Positions 18,777 to 28,503 of a DNA stretch of 64,000 nucleotides are shown here, piece by piece (the stretch's first letter is position 1; every line of letters begins with the position of its first letter). A program made the position numbers and the translations under genes. The notes under the pieces were generated by a model. The model did not search any database, was not told the DNA's origin, and saw only the letters and a list, made by a program, of their open reading frames with translations. The DNA is from Sphingomonas palmae (GTDB lineage: Bacteria; Pseudomonadota; Alphaproteobacteria; Sphingomonadales; Sphingomonadaceae), in NCBI RefSeq assembly GCF_900109565.1, contig NZ_FNZZ01000001.1, positions 868,001-932,000 of the forward strand. The letters run 5' to 3'.

Positions 18777-20045
18777 CTACGCCGCCTCCGCGTCCAGCCC
18801 GTACGCCGTGTGCAGCACACGCACCGCCAGCTCGGTCTCGTCCTCGTGGATCAGCACGCTGACCTTGATCTCGCTGGTCGAGATCGCGAGGATGTTGATC
18901 CCGCGCGCGCCCAATGTCTCGAACATGGTCGACGCGACGCCCGCGTGGCTGCGCATGCCGACGCCGACGACACTGATCTTCGCCACGCGCGTGTCGTGGA
19001 TCAGCTCGCCGAAACCGATCTCGGCCCGCGCCTGATTGAGCGCCTCGATCGATCGCGGCAGGTCGGACGACGGCACCGTGAAGGTCACGTCGGTCGCGCT
19101 GGTTGAGCCGCTGCTCCGGTGCGCGATGTTCTGGATGATCATGTCGACGTTGATGTTCGCCGCCGACAAGGGCGCGAAGATCGCCGCGACCGATCCGGGC
19201 TTGTCCGGCACGCCCGTCAGCGTGATCTTGGCCTCATTCTTGTCGTGCGCGATGCCGGTGATGAGCTGGCGTTCCACGTCTTCGATCTCCTCTTCGCCCA
19301 CGATCATCGTGCCGGGCAATGTATCCGCCGCGGGCGCGTCGTCGCCGGTCAGCGACGACAGCACCTGCACGCGCACCTGTTCCTTCATCGCGAGCCCGAC
19401 CGAGCGCGTCTGCAGCACCTTGGCCCCGACGCTCGCCAGCTCCAGCATCTCCTCGTACGTCACCTGCCTGAGCTTGCGCGCGCGCGGCACGATGCGCGGG
19501 TCGGTGGTGTAGACGCCGTCGACGTCGGTGTAGATGTCGCACCGGTCCGCCTTCATCGCCGCCGCGACTGCGACCGCCGAGGTGTCCGATCCGCCACGCC
19601 CCAGCGTCGTGATCCGCCCGTCTTCGCTGACGCCCTGAAACCCCGGGATCACCGCGACCTCGCCCGCCGACAGACTCACGTTCAGCGCCTCGGTCTCGAT
19701 GCCGCCGATCCGCGCCTTGGCGAACGCCTGATCGGTGTTGATCGGCAACTGCCAGCCCAGCCACGACCGCGCCTTGACGCCGATCGCCTGCAACGCGATC
19801 GCGAGCAGCCCGCTCGTCACCTGCTCGCCCGACGCCACCACCACGTCATACTCGCGCGGGTCGTAAAGCGGCGACGCCTCGCGGCAGAAGCCGACCAGCC
19901 GATCGGTCTCCCCCGCCATCGCGGAGACGACCACCGCCACCTCGTTGCCCGCCTCCACTTCGCGTTTGACGCGCGCGGCGACCGAACGGATGCGCTCGAT
20001 GCCTGCCATCGAGGTGCCGCCGAACTTCATCACGATGCGCGCCAT
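18777..20045 (-). CDS. lysC: Aspartate kinase
   Basis: A 422-residue monofunctional aspartokinase that phosphorylates aspartate at the head of lysine, threonine, methionine and diaminopimelate synthesis. The N-terminal kinase domain opens with IVMKFGGTSMAG and includes GRGGSDTSAVAVAAAM and DVDGVYTTDPRIVPRAR. Two ACT domains follow from about residue 265 (ITLTGVPDKPGSVAAIF; ISVVGVGMRSHAGVA), expected to give feedback inhibition. ATG 20045 is fixed by the conserved N-terminus. It is divergent from ubiG with 53 bases between the starts. Confidence 0.96.
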   Translation of the reverse strand: MARIVMKFGGTSMAGIERIRSVAARVKREVEAGNEVAVVVSAMAGETDRLVGFCREASPLYDPREYDVVVASGEQVTSGLLAIALQAIGVKARSWLGWQLPINTDQAFAKARIGGIETEALNVSLSAGEVAVIPGFQGVSEDGRITTLGRGGSDTSAVAVAAAMKADRCDIYTDVDGVYTTDPRIVPRARKLRQVTYEEMLELASVGAKVLQTRSVGLAMKEQVRVQVLSSLTGDDAPAADTLPGTMIVGEEEIEDVERQLITGIAHDKNEAKITLTGVPDKPGSVAAIFAPLSAANINVDMIIQNIAHRSSGSTSATDVTFTVPSSDLPRSIEALNQARAEIGFGELIHDTRVAKISVVGVGMRSHAGVASTMFETLGARGINILAISTSEIKVSVLIHEDETELAVRVLHTAYGLDAEAA

Positions 20046-20098
20046 GCCGCTGGTCCAAACGCCTTGGGGTAAGAGGGCGGTCCTGATAGGATCGCCCC

Positions 20099-20929
20099 AT
20101 GACGACCGCAACCGTAACAACCGCGACCATTTCGGCGACCCCTCACGCATCGGTGATCGACCGCGAGGCAGCGCATTTCGGGCGCATGGCGGCGGAATGG
20201 TGGGATCCCAAGGGCTCGTCGGCGATGCTCCACCGCCTCAACCCCGTGCGGCTCGGCTACATCCGCCAGCGCGTCGACAGCTACTGGGATCTCGACGACC
20301 GCAGCTTCGCACCCTTGCGCGGGCGTCGCGTGCTCGACGTCGGTTGCGGCGCCGGCCTCCTCGCCGAACCGCTCGCACGGCTGGGCGCACACGTCACCGC
20401 GATCGACGCCGCGGGGGAGAGCATCTCGGTCGCGCGCGACCACGCCTCGCGCCGCGGGCTCGCGATCGACTACCGCGTCGGCGGGGTAGAGGCCGCGGCG
20501 GGCGAGCGCTTCGACCTCGTCACCTCAATGGAGGTGGTCGAGCACGTCTCCGATCCCGCGTCGTTCGTCCGCGGCCTCGCCGACGCGGTCGCACCCGGCG
20601 GGCTGTTGGCCATGTCGACCCCCAACCGCACCTGGCTCACCCGCCTCGCGCTGGTCGAGGGCGCGGAGCGTACCGGCGTCATTCCGCGCGGCACACATGA
20701 CTGGGACAAGTTCCTGACTCCCGAAGAACTCACCGCGCTGATCCACCAAGCCGGGCTGGAGGTGATCGACACCACCGGCTTGACGCTGTCGGCAAAGGGC
20801 TTCGCACTCGGCCAGTCCACCACGCTCGACTATTTCGTCACCGCGCGCCGCCCATCCGAAGCGCCGGAGGCCGATCACGGGATCGTCACGCTCCCCAACC
20901 CCGCCGCCTTACCCTCGCAGAATGCTTGA
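20099..20929 (+). CDS. ubiG: Ubiquinone biosynthesis O-methyltransferase UbiG
   Basis: A 276-residue class I SAM-dependent methyltransferase. UbiG features include AAEWWDPKGSSAMLHRLNPVRLGYI near the N-terminus, the SAM-binding VLDVGCGAGLLAEPLARLG at about 80-98, TSMEVVEHV, and GTHDWDKFLTPEEL near residue 200. It performs the two O-methylations of ubiquinone synthesis at the membrane surface. The short C-terminal tail (after about 255) is not conserved. Confidence 0.95.
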   Translation: MTTATVTTATISATPHASVIDREAAHFGRMAAEWWDPKGSSAMLHRLNPVRLGYIRQRVDSYWDLDDRSFAPLRGRRVLDVGCGAGLLAEPLARLGAHVTAIDAAGESISVARDHASRRGLAIDYRVGGVEAAAGERFDLVTSMEVVEHVSDPASFVRGLADAVAPGGLLAMSTPNRTWLTRLALVEGAERTGVIPRGTHDWDKFLTPEELTALIHQAGLEVIDTTGLTLSAKGFALGQSTTLDYFVTARRPSEAPEADHGIVTLPNPAALPSQNA

Positions 20930-21119
20930 ACCGACCGGCTTCTGATCGGCAAAAACTTGGCGAGAGCGTAAGAAGGCCGAAAAACATCGCGATCGGAGGG
21001 CCCGCGGCACGGAAGATCGCGATTAGGCGCAGTAAGTAGCAGATTTGGCGCGCACGCACTCGGCCGAACTGCAGCAAGTCGCGACGGTTACGCCGCCCGG
21101 CTAACTCACGCCGCGCAGA
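20930..21119. other. Intergenic stretch with no recognised feature
   Basis: Between the convergent ubiG and the small stress gene. I see no gene with a credible ribosome binding site and no clear terminator or tRNA. Confidence 0.5.
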
Positions 21120-21353
21120 TTACCCGCGCGTCGCAACCTTCGGCGACGACTTCGCCCACTGCGGCGCATTCGAGCGGCACGTCCCGCTGATCACCGGAAA
21201 CGACAGGTCGTTGTTACGTGCGAGCGCCGCGGGCAACGCCGCCTGGCACTGCTGCACTGTGCTGTAACGGACCGGATCGACTCGGACCTCGGTGCAGGCG
21301 GTGCTCGCGTCACCGCAGCCCATGATCGCCATGACGAAGAAGACAGCTTCCAT
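21120..21353 (-). CDS. Small cysteine-containing protein under an EcfG-type promoter
   Basis: A 77-residue protein with a hydrophobic N-terminus (VFFVMAIMGCGD) and four Cys, the last near TCRSN; it may be exported, although the N-terminal charge is atypical for a signal peptide. The ribosome binding site AAGGGAGG sits 6 bases before ATG 21353, and a GGAAC-N16-CGTT promoter lies 26 bases further up, so it is a real gene and probably part of the general stress response. The function is unknown. Confidence 0.75.
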   Translation of the reverse strand: MEAVFFVMAIMGCGDASTACTEVRVDPVRYSTVQQCQAALPAALARNNDLSFPVISGTCRSNAPQWAKSSPKVATRG

Positions 21354-21378
21354 CTTCGGCCTCCCTTATGTGATTCAA

Positions 21379-21403
21379 AACGTAAGGATCGCTTCCCGGT
21401 TCC
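21379..21403 (-). promoter_or_regulatory. EcfG (general stress sigma) promoter
   Basis: On the minus strand GGAAC (21403-21399) is followed after exactly 16 bases by CGTT (21382-21379), matching the alphaproteobacterial EcfG consensus GGAAC-N16/17-CGTT. It lies about 26 bases before the ATG of the 77-residue gene at 21353. Confidence 0.65.
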
Positions 21404-21508
21404 ACGCTGGCTATTGACAAGCGGCCCGATCTGCGTCGTTCCGGATCGAAGCTCACCGCACCGCGCGCCGCATTGACGCGGGCACCCGCGCGCACGACAT
21501 CGGTGTCA

Positions 21509-23347
21509 ATGCCGCCGCAAACCACCATCGCACCGGGCGCCGATCGCCCGCTGCTCCCCACCATCCGCCGCTTCCTGCCCGATCTCTGGCCCAGCGACGC
21601 GCCCGGCATGAAGCTGCGTGTCGCGGGTGCGCTGCTGCTCGTCATCGCGTCGAAGCTGGTGCAGGTTTATGGCGCGCCCTTCGCGCTCCAAGGCGCGATC
21701 GACGGGATGGCCGGATCATCAGGAGGAATCGCACGCACGCCGGTATCGCTCGTCGTGCTGCTGATCCTCGGCTACGCCGCCGCGCGCTTCGGCTCGACGC
21801 TGTTCGATAACCTGCGCAACACCGTGTTCGAGCGGGTCGGGCAGGAGGCGACCCGCCGCCTCGCCGCGCGTGTGTTCCGCCACCTCCACCAGCTGTCGCT
21901 GCGCTTCCACCTCGAACGCCGCACCGGCGCGGTCACCAAGGTGGTTGAGCGCGGCACCAAGAGCATCGACACGATGCTCTACTTCCTCCTGTTCAACATC
22001 GCGCCGACGATCCTCGAACTCGCACTCGTCGTCGGCATCTTCTGGGTGAAGTTCGGCTGGCCGCTCGTTGCCGCCACGCTCGTCATGGTCGTCGCCTACA
22101 TCTGGTTCACCCGCACCGTCACCGACTGGCGCTCGTCCTTGCGCGAGCGGATGAACGACCTCGACACCGGCGCGGTCGCGCACGCGGTCGATTCGCTCCT
22201 GAACTTCGAAACGGTGAAATATTTCGGCGCGGAGGAGCGCGAGGCGCGCCGCTACGACGGCGCGATGCGCGCCTACGCCGACGCCGCGGTCAAGTCGGAG
22301 AACAGCCTCGCGTGGCTCAATGTCGGTCAGGCGCTCATCACCAACCTGATGCTCGGCGGCGGGATGGCGTACGTCGCCTGGGGCTGGAGCCAGGGCCGCT
22401 TCACCGCGGGCAACGTCGTGCTCATCTCGACCTTGCTGTCGCAACTGTTCCGCCCGCTCGACCTGCTCGGCATGGTCTATCGCACCATCCGCCAGGGCGT
22501 GATCGACATGGCGGCGATGTTCGACCTGATCGACACGCCGTCGGAGGTCACCGACGCCGCCGATGCCCGCCCGCTCGCGGTCGCGCGCGGCCACGTCCGC
22601 TTCGAGGGCGTTCGCTTCGGCTACGACGACGACATGCCGATCCTAAAAGGCATCGACCTAGACGTCGCGCCCGGCAGCACGGTCGCGGTCGTCGGTCCCT
22701 CGGGTGCTGGCAAGTCGACGCTCGCGCGGCTGATGTACCGCTTCTACGACCTGACCGGCGGCCGCATGACCATCGACGGGCAGGACATCGCGCATGTCAC
22801 GCAGGCGTCTTTGCGCGCCGCGATCGGCATCGTGCCGCAGGACACGGTGCTGTTCAACGACACGATCGGCTACAACATCGCCTACGGTCGCGAGGGCGCG
22901 ACGCGCGCTGACATCGAGGGCGCGGCGAAGGGCGCCGCCATAGCGGGCTTCATCGAACGCCAGCCCGACGGCTACGACACCCGCGTCGGTGAGCGCGGAT
23001 TGAAGCTCTCGGGCGGTGAGAAACAGCGCGTCGCAATCGCGCGCACCCTGCTCAAGAACCCGCCGATCCTGATCCTCGACGAGGCGACCAGCGCGCTTGA
23101 CAGCCGCACCGAAGCCGAGATCATGGACACGCTGGAGGCGATCGAGCGCGGCCGCACCACGATCGTCATCGCGCACCGCCTCTCCACGATCGTCCACGCC
23201 GACCAGATCGTCGTGCTGGAAGCGGGCGAGATCGTCGAGCGCGGCACCCACGCCGAACTGCTCCGCCTGGGTGGCCTCTACGCCGAAATGTGGGAACGCC
23301 AGGCGAGCGAGCGCGAGGAAGCCGAGGCGGAGGCCGAAGCCGCCTGA
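21509..23347 (+). CDS. ABC transporter, Atm1/HMT1 type (fused membrane and ATPase domains)
   Basis: A 612-residue half-transporter with six predicted transmembrane helices (about 35-320) and a C-terminal nucleotide-binding domain: Walker A GPSGAGKST, Q-loop GIVPQDTVLF, signature LSGGEKQR and Walker B ILILDEATSALD. The TM-domain sequence (NLRNTVFERVGQEATRRLA, LSLRFHLERRTGAVTKVVERG, NFETVKYFGAEEREARRYD) is that of the Atm1/HMT1 family, which exports glutathione conjugates, persulfides or metal-thiol complexes. ATG 21509 is chosen from family alignment. The acidic tail (EAEAEAEAA) is common in this group. Confidence 0.92.
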   Translation: MPPQTTIAPGADRPLLPTIRRFLPDLWPSDAPGMKLRVAGALLLVIASKLVQVYGAPFALQGAIDGMAGSSGGIARTPVSLVVLLILGYAAARFGSTLFDNLRNTVFERVGQEATRRLAARVFRHLHQLSLRFHLERRTGAVTKVVERGTKSIDTMLYFLLFNIAPTILELALVVGIFWVKFGWPLVAATLVMVVAYIWFTRTVTDWRSSLRERMNDLDTGAVAHAVDSLLNFETVKYFGAEEREARRYDGAMRAYADAAVKSENSLAWLNVGQALITNLMLGGGMAYVAWGWSQGRFTAGNVVLISTLLSQLFRPLDLLGMVYRTIRQGVIDMAAMFDLIDTPSEVTDAADARPLAVARGHVRFEGVRFGYDDDMPILKGIDLDVAPGSTVAVVGPSGAGKSTLARLMYRFYDLTGGRMTIDGQDIAHVTQASLRAAIGIVPQDTVLFNDTIGYNIAYGREGATRADIEGAAKGAAIAGFIERQPDGYDTRVGERGLKLSGGEKQRVAIARTLLKNPPILILDEATSALDSRTEAEIMDTLEAIERGRTTIVIAHRLSTIVHADQIVVLEAGEIVERGTHAELLRLGGLYAEMWERQASEREEAEAEAEAA

Positions 23348-23478
23348 ACTCGCGCCGCACCGTTCAGCACCGCGTCAGCCCCGCTGCCCTAAATGTAACG
23401 CCATGTTTCGCCCGCGCCCTTGATGCCCGCCGCCGCGCGGTGCATCACGCGCACCATACACGCCCAAGAGGAACAACG

Positions 23479-25725
23479 ATGCGCCTGCTCGCTGCCACTG
23501 CCCTGATGACGCTGATGTCGACCACTGCGATCGCCCAAACCGCCGCGCCCGCCCCGGCCACCACGACCGCGACGCTCCCCGCCTCGAACCCCTTCGCGCA
23601 AGCCAGCACGCTGCCGTTTCAGGCGCCCCCGTTCGACCGCATCAAGAGCAGCGACTACGAACCCGCGCTTCTCGCCGGCATGGCGCAGCAGCGTGCCGAG
23701 ATCAACGCGATCACCCGCGCGCGCTCCGCACCCACGTTCGAGAACACGATCGCCGCGATGGAGCGCTCGGGCCGGCTGCTCGAACGCGCCAGCATGGCGT
23801 TCTACGGCGTCGTCGGCGCCAACACCGACGACACGCTCCAGAAGACGCAGGCCGATCTCGCACCGAAGTTCGCCGCGCATCAAGACGCAATCAACCTCGA
23901 CCCCGCACTCTTCGCGCGCGTGAAGACGCTCTACGACCAGCGCCAGTCGCTGAACCTCACGCCCGAGCAGCTCCAGGTCCTGACCCTCACCTACGAGGGG
24001 ATGGTCCGCGCCGGCGCGCAGCTCTCGCCCGCCGACAAGGTGACGCTCGGCAAGTATAACGCGCAGCTCTCGACGCTCGAGACCGCGTTCCAGCAGAAGC
24101 TGCTCGCCGCCGCCAAGGCGGGCGCGCTGGTGATCGACGACAAGTCGAAGCTCGCCGGCCTCTCCGACGCTGAGATCGCCGCCGCTGCCGACGCCGCCAA
24201 GGCGCGCGGGCTGGACGGCAAGTACGTCCTCACGCTCCAGAACACGACGCAGCAGCCCGAACTTGCCACCATGCGCGACCGCGCCACGCGCGAGGCGCTG
24301 TTCAACGCCAGCTGGACCCGCGCCAGCCGCGGCGACGCCAACGACACGCGCGACACGATTTCGCAGATCGCGCTGCTGCGCGCGCAGAAGGCCAAGCTGC
24401 TCGGCTTCCCGACCTGGGCCGACTACGTCCTGCAAGACCAGATGGCGAAGAACCCGAAGACTGCGCTCGGCTTCATGCAGCAGCTCGGCACGCCGGTCGC
24501 CGCCGAGCAACGCCGCGAGGCCGCCGAGCTCCAGGCGCAAATCAAGGCGACCGGTGGCAACTTCCAGCTCAAGCCGTGGGACTGGGACTTCTACTCGGAG
24601 CAGGTTCGCAAGGCGAAATACGACCTCAACCAGGACGAGCTGAAGCCCTATTTCGAGATCAACAAGGTGCTGACCGACGGCGTCTTCTACGCCGCCAACC
24701 AGCTCTACGGCCTCACCTTCAAGCGCCGCACCGACATCCCCGTCTACCAGAGCGACGTGATGGTCTACGAAGTCAACGAGGAGAACGGCACCCCCGTTGG
24801 CCTGATGTACTTCGATTACTGGAAGCGCGACAACAAGAACGGCGGCGCGTGGATGTCGAACTTCGTCAACCAGTCGAAGCTGAACGGCACCAAGCCGGTC
24901 ATCTACAATGTCGGCAACTTCACCAAGCCCGCCGCCGGTCAGCCCGCGCTGATCAGCTTCGACGACGTGACGACGATGTTCCACGAATTCGGCCACGCGC
25001 TCCACGGCCTGTTCGCCAACCAGACCTATCCTAGCGTCTCGGGCACCAACACCGCGCGCGACTTCGTCGAATTCCCGTCGCAGTTCAACGAGCATTGGGC
25101 GCTCGATCCCAAGGTGCTGCCGCACTATGCGGTCAACTACAAGACGGGCGCGGTCATCCCGCAGGCACTGGTCGACAAGATCAAGCGCGCCGGCACGTTC
25201 AACTCGGGCTATTCGTTCGGCGAGGCGCTCGCCGCGGCCGAGATGGACATGAGCTGGCACTCGCTGACCGCGGCTCAGGGCAAGCAGAACGCCGACGCGT
25301 TCGAGGCCAAGGCGCTCGCCGCCACCGGGCTCGACGTCGCCGACGTACCGCCGCGCTACCGCTCGCCCTATTTCCTCCACATTTGGGGCAACGGCTATTC
25401 GGCCGGATACTACGCCTACAGCTGGACCAAGATGCTGAGCGCGAACGCGTTCAACTGGTTCGAGCAGCACGGCGGGATGACGCGCGCCAACGGCCAGCGT
25501 TTCCGCGACATGATCCTGTCGAAGGGTCACACGATGGATTACGCGCCGATGTTCCGCGCCTTCAACGGCGCCGATCCGCAGGTCGCACCGCTCCTCGCCG
25601 ACCTGGGCCTGAACGCCGACGGCTCGCGCATCGCGCCCTCGTCCGGCGCGACCCCGAACAGCGACGGCCCGGTCCCGACCGCGCCGGCGCCGCGCCCGGC
25701 CGCACCGGGCAAGATCGGCAAGTAA
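23479..25725 (+). CDS. dcp: M3-family peptidyl-dipeptidase (Dcp-like), exported
   Basis: A 748-residue thimet-oligopeptidase-family zinc peptidase. A signal peptide (residues 1-20) ends in TAIAQ, placing it in the periplasm. The catalytic segment MFHEFGHALHGLFA provides HExxH (about 503-507), with the third ligand Glu in FVEFPSQFNEHW. Peptidyl-dipeptidases remove C-terminal dipeptides from short peptides. Length and the large helical N-terminal half fit Dcp. A Pro/Ala-rich tail of about 30 residues closes the protein. AAGAGGAAC precedes the ATG. Confidence 0.93.
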   Translation: MRLLAATALMTLMSTTAIAQTAAPAPATTTATLPASNPFAQASTLPFQAPPFDRIKSSDYEPALLAGMAQQRAEINAITRARSAPTFENTIAAMERSGRLLERASMAFYGVVGANTDDTLQKTQADLAPKFAAHQDAINLDPALFARVKTLYDQRQSLNLTPEQLQVLTLTYEGMVRAGAQLSPADKVTLGKYNAQLSTLETAFQQKLLAAAKAGALVIDDKSKLAGLSDAEIAAAADAAKARGLDGKYVLTLQNTTQQPELATMRDRATREALFNASWTRASRGDANDTRDTISQIALLRAQKAKLLGFPTWADYVLQDQMAKNPKTALGFMQQLGTPVAAEQRREAAELQAQIKATGGNFQLKPWDWDFYSEQVRKAKYDLNQDELKPYFEINKVLTDGVFYAANQLYGLTFKRRTDIPVYQSDVMVYEVNEENGTPVGLMYFDYWKRDNKNGGAWMSNFVNQSKLNGTKPVIYNVGNFTKPAAGQPALISFDDVTTMFHEFGHALHGLFANQTYPSVSGTNTARDFVEFPSQFNEHWALDPKVLPHYAVNYKTGAVIPQALVDKIKRAGTFNSGYSFGEALAAAEMDMSWHSLTAAQGKQNADAFEAKALAATGLDVADVPPRYRSPYFLHIWGNGYSAGYYAYSWTKMLSANAFNWFEQHGGMTRANGQRFRDMILSKGHTMDYAPMFRAFNGADPQVAPLLADLGLNADGSRIAPSSGATPNSDGPVPTAPAPRPAAPGKIGK

Positions 25726-25741
25726 GAACGCTCACTGGTCA

Positions 25742-25763
25742 CCCCTCCCGCGCAAGGGAGGGG
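25742..25763. terminator. Hairpin between convergent dcp and acetyltransferase genes
   Basis: An 8-bp stem (CCCCTCCC 25742-25749 with GGGAGGGG 25756-25763) and 6-base loop lies in the 46-base gap between two convergent genes. No T run is present; the position suggests a shared terminator. Confidence 0.55.
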
Positions 25764-25771
25764 AGATCACC

Positions 25772-26044
25772 TCACCCCAGCATGTCGCGCATCTCGGGGT
25801 GCTTATCCATGTACGCCCGCACGAACGGGCATTGCGGTACCACCTTCAACCCGCGATCGCGCGCTGAATCGAGTGCGGCCTGGATCAGCTTCGATCCCAC
25901 CCCGCGCCCCTCGATCGCGGGCGGCACCTCGGTGTGGGTGAACACAATCGTGTCGCCCTCCAGCTGATATGCCGCGACCGCGCGATAACCGTCCACGGTC
26001 AGCTCGAATTCCTGCTCGGCCTTGTTGTCGATCACGCTCTTCAT
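25772..26044 (-). CDS. Small GNAT-like N-acetyltransferase (YjdJ/GNAT_CG type)
   Basis: A 90-residue minimal GNAT-fold protein: FTHTEVPPAIEGRGVGSKLIQAALD carries the acetyl-CoA pyrophosphate loop (RGVGSKL), then VVPQCPFVRAYMDKHPE, the conserved C-terminal part of this short family with its Cys. Length (about 90) is normal for the group. The acceptor substrate is unknown. ATG 26044 is chosen because homologues start at this point; it is divergent from recQ. Confidence 0.87.
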   Translation of the reverse strand: MKSVIDNKAEQEFELTVDGYRAVAAYQLEGDTIVFTHTEVPPAIEGRGVGSKLIQAALDSARDRGLKVVPQCPFVRAYMDKHPEMRDMLG

Positions 26045-26149
26045 ACCAACTCCCTTCGCCCGCGAGCACGCGCCCGCTTCGTCGCGCACCCCAACGCCGC
26101 GCCCCGCCCGCCTGTTGCGCGCGCCCATCGCAATCACGATAGGGAAGCC

Positions 26150-27919
26150 GTGCAAGACCCCCGGCTCGAACTACAACGCATCTTCGGCTTTCCCGACTTC
26201 CGCGGCGTCCAGCGGCAGGTGGTCGACCGCACCCTCGCCGGTCAGCGCACGCTCGCCGTCATGCCGACGGGCGCGGGCAAGTCGCTGACCTATCAGCTCC
26301 CCGCCGCGATGCTGCCGGGCACCTGCGTCGTCGTCTCGCCGCTGATCGCGCTGATGCACGACCAGCTCCGCGCCGCAGAAGCGGTCGGCCTCGCCGCCGC
26401 CACCCTCACCAGCGTCGATGAGAACCGCGCCGAGACGATTGCCCGCTTCCGCGACGGCCAGCTCGACCTGCTCTACGTCGCGCCCGAGCGCGCCTCAAAC
26501 GCCAGCTTCCGCGATTTGCTGTCGCAAGCCCCGCTCGCCTTGTTCGCGATCGACGAGGCGCATTGCGTCAGCGAATGGGGGCACGATTTTCGCCCCGACT
26601 ACCGCCTGCTCCGCCCGCTGCTCGACAGTTTCCCCGACGTACCGCGCCTGGCACTCACCGCCACCGCCGACGCGCACACCCGCGCCGACATCCTCGAACA
26701 GCTCGGCATTCCGGCCGAGGGGATGATCGTCGCCGGCTTCGATCGCCCCAACATCCGCTACACGATCCAGCCGAAGGACAACCTCACCCGCCAGATCGCC
26801 GACGTGGTGCGCGACACGCGCGGCCCCGGCATCGTCTACGTCCAGACCCGCGCCGCGACCGAGAAGATGGCCGCCGCGCTCGCCGCCACCGGCCGCCCGA
26901 CCCGCGCCTATCACGCCGGCCTCGACCCCGCGATCCGCGCGAAGAACCAGCGCGATTTCGTCGCGTCGGAGGACATGGTGATGTGCGCGACGGTCGCCTT
27001 CGGTATGGGCATCGACAAGCCCGACGTCCGCTTCGTCGCGCACGCCGGGCTGCCCAAGTCGATCGAGGCCTATTATCAGGAAACCGGCCGTGCTGGCCGC
27101 GACGGCGATCCCAGCGTCGCGCATCTCTTCTGGGGCGCGGAGGATTTCGCCCGCGCGCGACAGCGCATCGCCGAGATGGAGCCTGAGCGCCACGCCGGCG
27201 AGCGTCAGCGCCTCGCCAGCCTCGGCGCATTGGTCGAGACCGCCGGCTGCCGCCGCGCGATCCTGCTGCGTCACTTCGGCGAAGACCCGCCCGCCACCTG
27301 CGGCAATTGCGACAACTGTCTCTCCCCCCCGCGCTCGACCGACGCGACCGAGGTCGCGCGCAAATACCTCTCCGCCGTGTTCCGCACGGGCCAGATGTTC
27401 GGCTCGGGCTATATCGAGAGTGTGCTGACCGCGAAGTCGAGCGAGCGCAGCCTGATGAACGGGCACGAGCAGCTATCGGTCTGGGGCATCGTCGAGGGCG
27501 ACGACGCCGCACTTCTCAAGCCGGTCGGCCGCGCGCTGCTGCTGCGCGACGCGCTGCGCACCAACCCCCACGGCGGGCTCGAGTTCGGCCCCGCCGCGCG
27601 GGCGATCCTGAAAGGCGAGACCGACGTCGCGCTTTTAGAAGCTCCCGCCCGTCCCAAACGCCGCCGCGGCGGCGGCTCGGGCGCGAGCGCGAACCCCAGC
27701 GACGATCCGCTGTTCGAGGCATTGCGCGCCCGCCGCCGCGACCTCGCCAAGGAACAGGGCGTGCCCCCCTACGTCATCTTCCACGACTCGGTGCTGCGCG
27801 AGATGGCGGAGGCGCGCCCGCGCGACGGCTGGGCACTCGGCCGCATCACCGGCATCGGCCAGCGCAAGCTCGACGCCTACGGCGACGCCTTCCTCCAGGT
27901 CATCCGCGAGCATGCCTGA
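26150..27919 (+). CDS. recQ: ATP-dependent DNA helicase RecQ
   Basis: A 589-residue superfamily 2 helicase of recombination and replication-fork repair. Walker A is PTGAGKS (39-45), motif II is DEAH followed by CVSEWGHDFRPDY, and motif VI is QETGRAGRDG. The RecQ-Ct zinc site includes CGNCDNC. An HRDC domain ends the protein (FEALRARRRDLAKEQGVPPYVIF, RITGIGQRKLDAYG). GTG 26150 follows AGGGAAG and matches the family N-terminus (IFGFPDFRGVQ); earlier in-frame starts fall inside the divergent gene. Confidence 0.96.
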   Translation: MQDPRLELQRIFGFPDFRGVQRQVVDRTLAGQRTLAVMPTGAGKSLTYQLPAAMLPGTCVVVSPLIALMHDQLRAAEAVGLAAATLTSVDENRAETIARFRDGQLDLLYVAPERASNASFRDLLSQAPLALFAIDEAHCVSEWGHDFRPDYRLLRPLLDSFPDVPRLALTATADAHTRADILEQLGIPAEGMIVAGFDRPNIRYTIQPKDNLTRQIADVVRDTRGPGIVYVQTRAATEKMAAALAATGRPTRAYHAGLDPAIRAKNQRDFVASEDMVMCATVAFGMGIDKPDVRFVAHAGLPKSIEAYYQETGRAGRDGDPSVAHLFWGAEDFARARQRIAEMEPERHAGERQRLASLGALVETAGCRRAILLRHFGEDPPATCGNCDNCLSPPRSTDATEVARKYLSAVFRTGQMFGSGYIESVLTAKSSERSLMNGHEQLSVWGIVEGDDAALLKPVGRALLLRDALRTNPHGGLEFGPAARAILKGETDVALLEAPARPKRRRGGGSGASANPSDDPLFEALRARRRDLAKEQGVPPYVIFHDSVLREMAEARPRDGWALGRITGIGQRKLDAYGDAFLQVIREHA

Positions 27920-28016
27920 CAGGCCAGCCGTCCAAGCTTGATCGGGAGTGACGGCGGCCGATCAAACCCACACAAGCCTCGTGACGATCGCGCGATCATC
28001 TTCTATCGCCACGCGC

Positions 28017-28478
28017 ATGGACATCCGCCGCATCGACGCGCGCATCGCCGTCTCGCCCCAGATTGACCCCGCCGACATCCCCGCGATCAAGGCCGCCGGG
28101 TTCACTGCGATCGTCAACAATCGCCCCGATGGCGAGGAAGCCGCGCAGCCCAGCGGCGACGCGATCCGCGCCGCGGCGGAGGACGCCGGGCTCGCCTATA
28201 CCGCTATTCCCGTCACCCACGCCGGCTTCTCGCACCCGCAGGTCGCCGCGATGATCGACGCGATGGCACAGGCGAACGGCCCTGTCCTCGCCTATTGCCG
28301 CTCGGGCACGCGCTCGTGCAATCTCTGGGCGCTCGCGCAAGCCGGGCTCGGCGAGGATCACGACACGCTGGTCGGGCAAGGCGCCGCCGCCGGCTACGAC
28401 TTGAACGGCTTGCGCCCGCTGATGGACGCGGTCTCGCCGGACCAAAATAGCGGCGACCGGAGTGGCGCCGAGCAGTGA
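28017..28478 (+). CDS. TIGR01244/DUF442 protein-phosphatase-like family protein
   Basis: A 153-residue protein with a phosphatase-like Cys loop, AYCRSGTRS (CX5R), preceded by the family opening SPQIDPADIPAIKAAGFTAIVNNRPDGEE. This family is often found as a stand-alone unit or fused to a beta-lactamase-like hydrolase (Blh, ETHE1-like) in sulfide metabolism; no such partner lies next to it. Enzyme activity (phosphatase or sulfurtransferase) is uncertain. ATG 28017 fits the usual N-terminus (MDIRRID). Confidence 0.85.
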   Translation: MDIRRIDARIAVSPQIDPADIPAIKAAGFTAIVNNRPDGEEAAQPSGDAIRAAAEDAGLAYTAIPVTHAGFSHPQVAAMIDAMAQANGPVLAYCRSGTRSCNLWALAQAGLGEDHDTLVGQGAAAGYDLNGLRPLMDAVSPDQNSGDRSGAEQ

Positions 28479-28503
28479 CCACGCCCGCGTTGAGGCTCGC
28501 GTA

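Noticed and set aside
23389..25530. A 713-codon open frame on the minus strand
   Set aside because: It is antisense to the M3 peptidase gene, whose motifs and ribosome binding site are clear.
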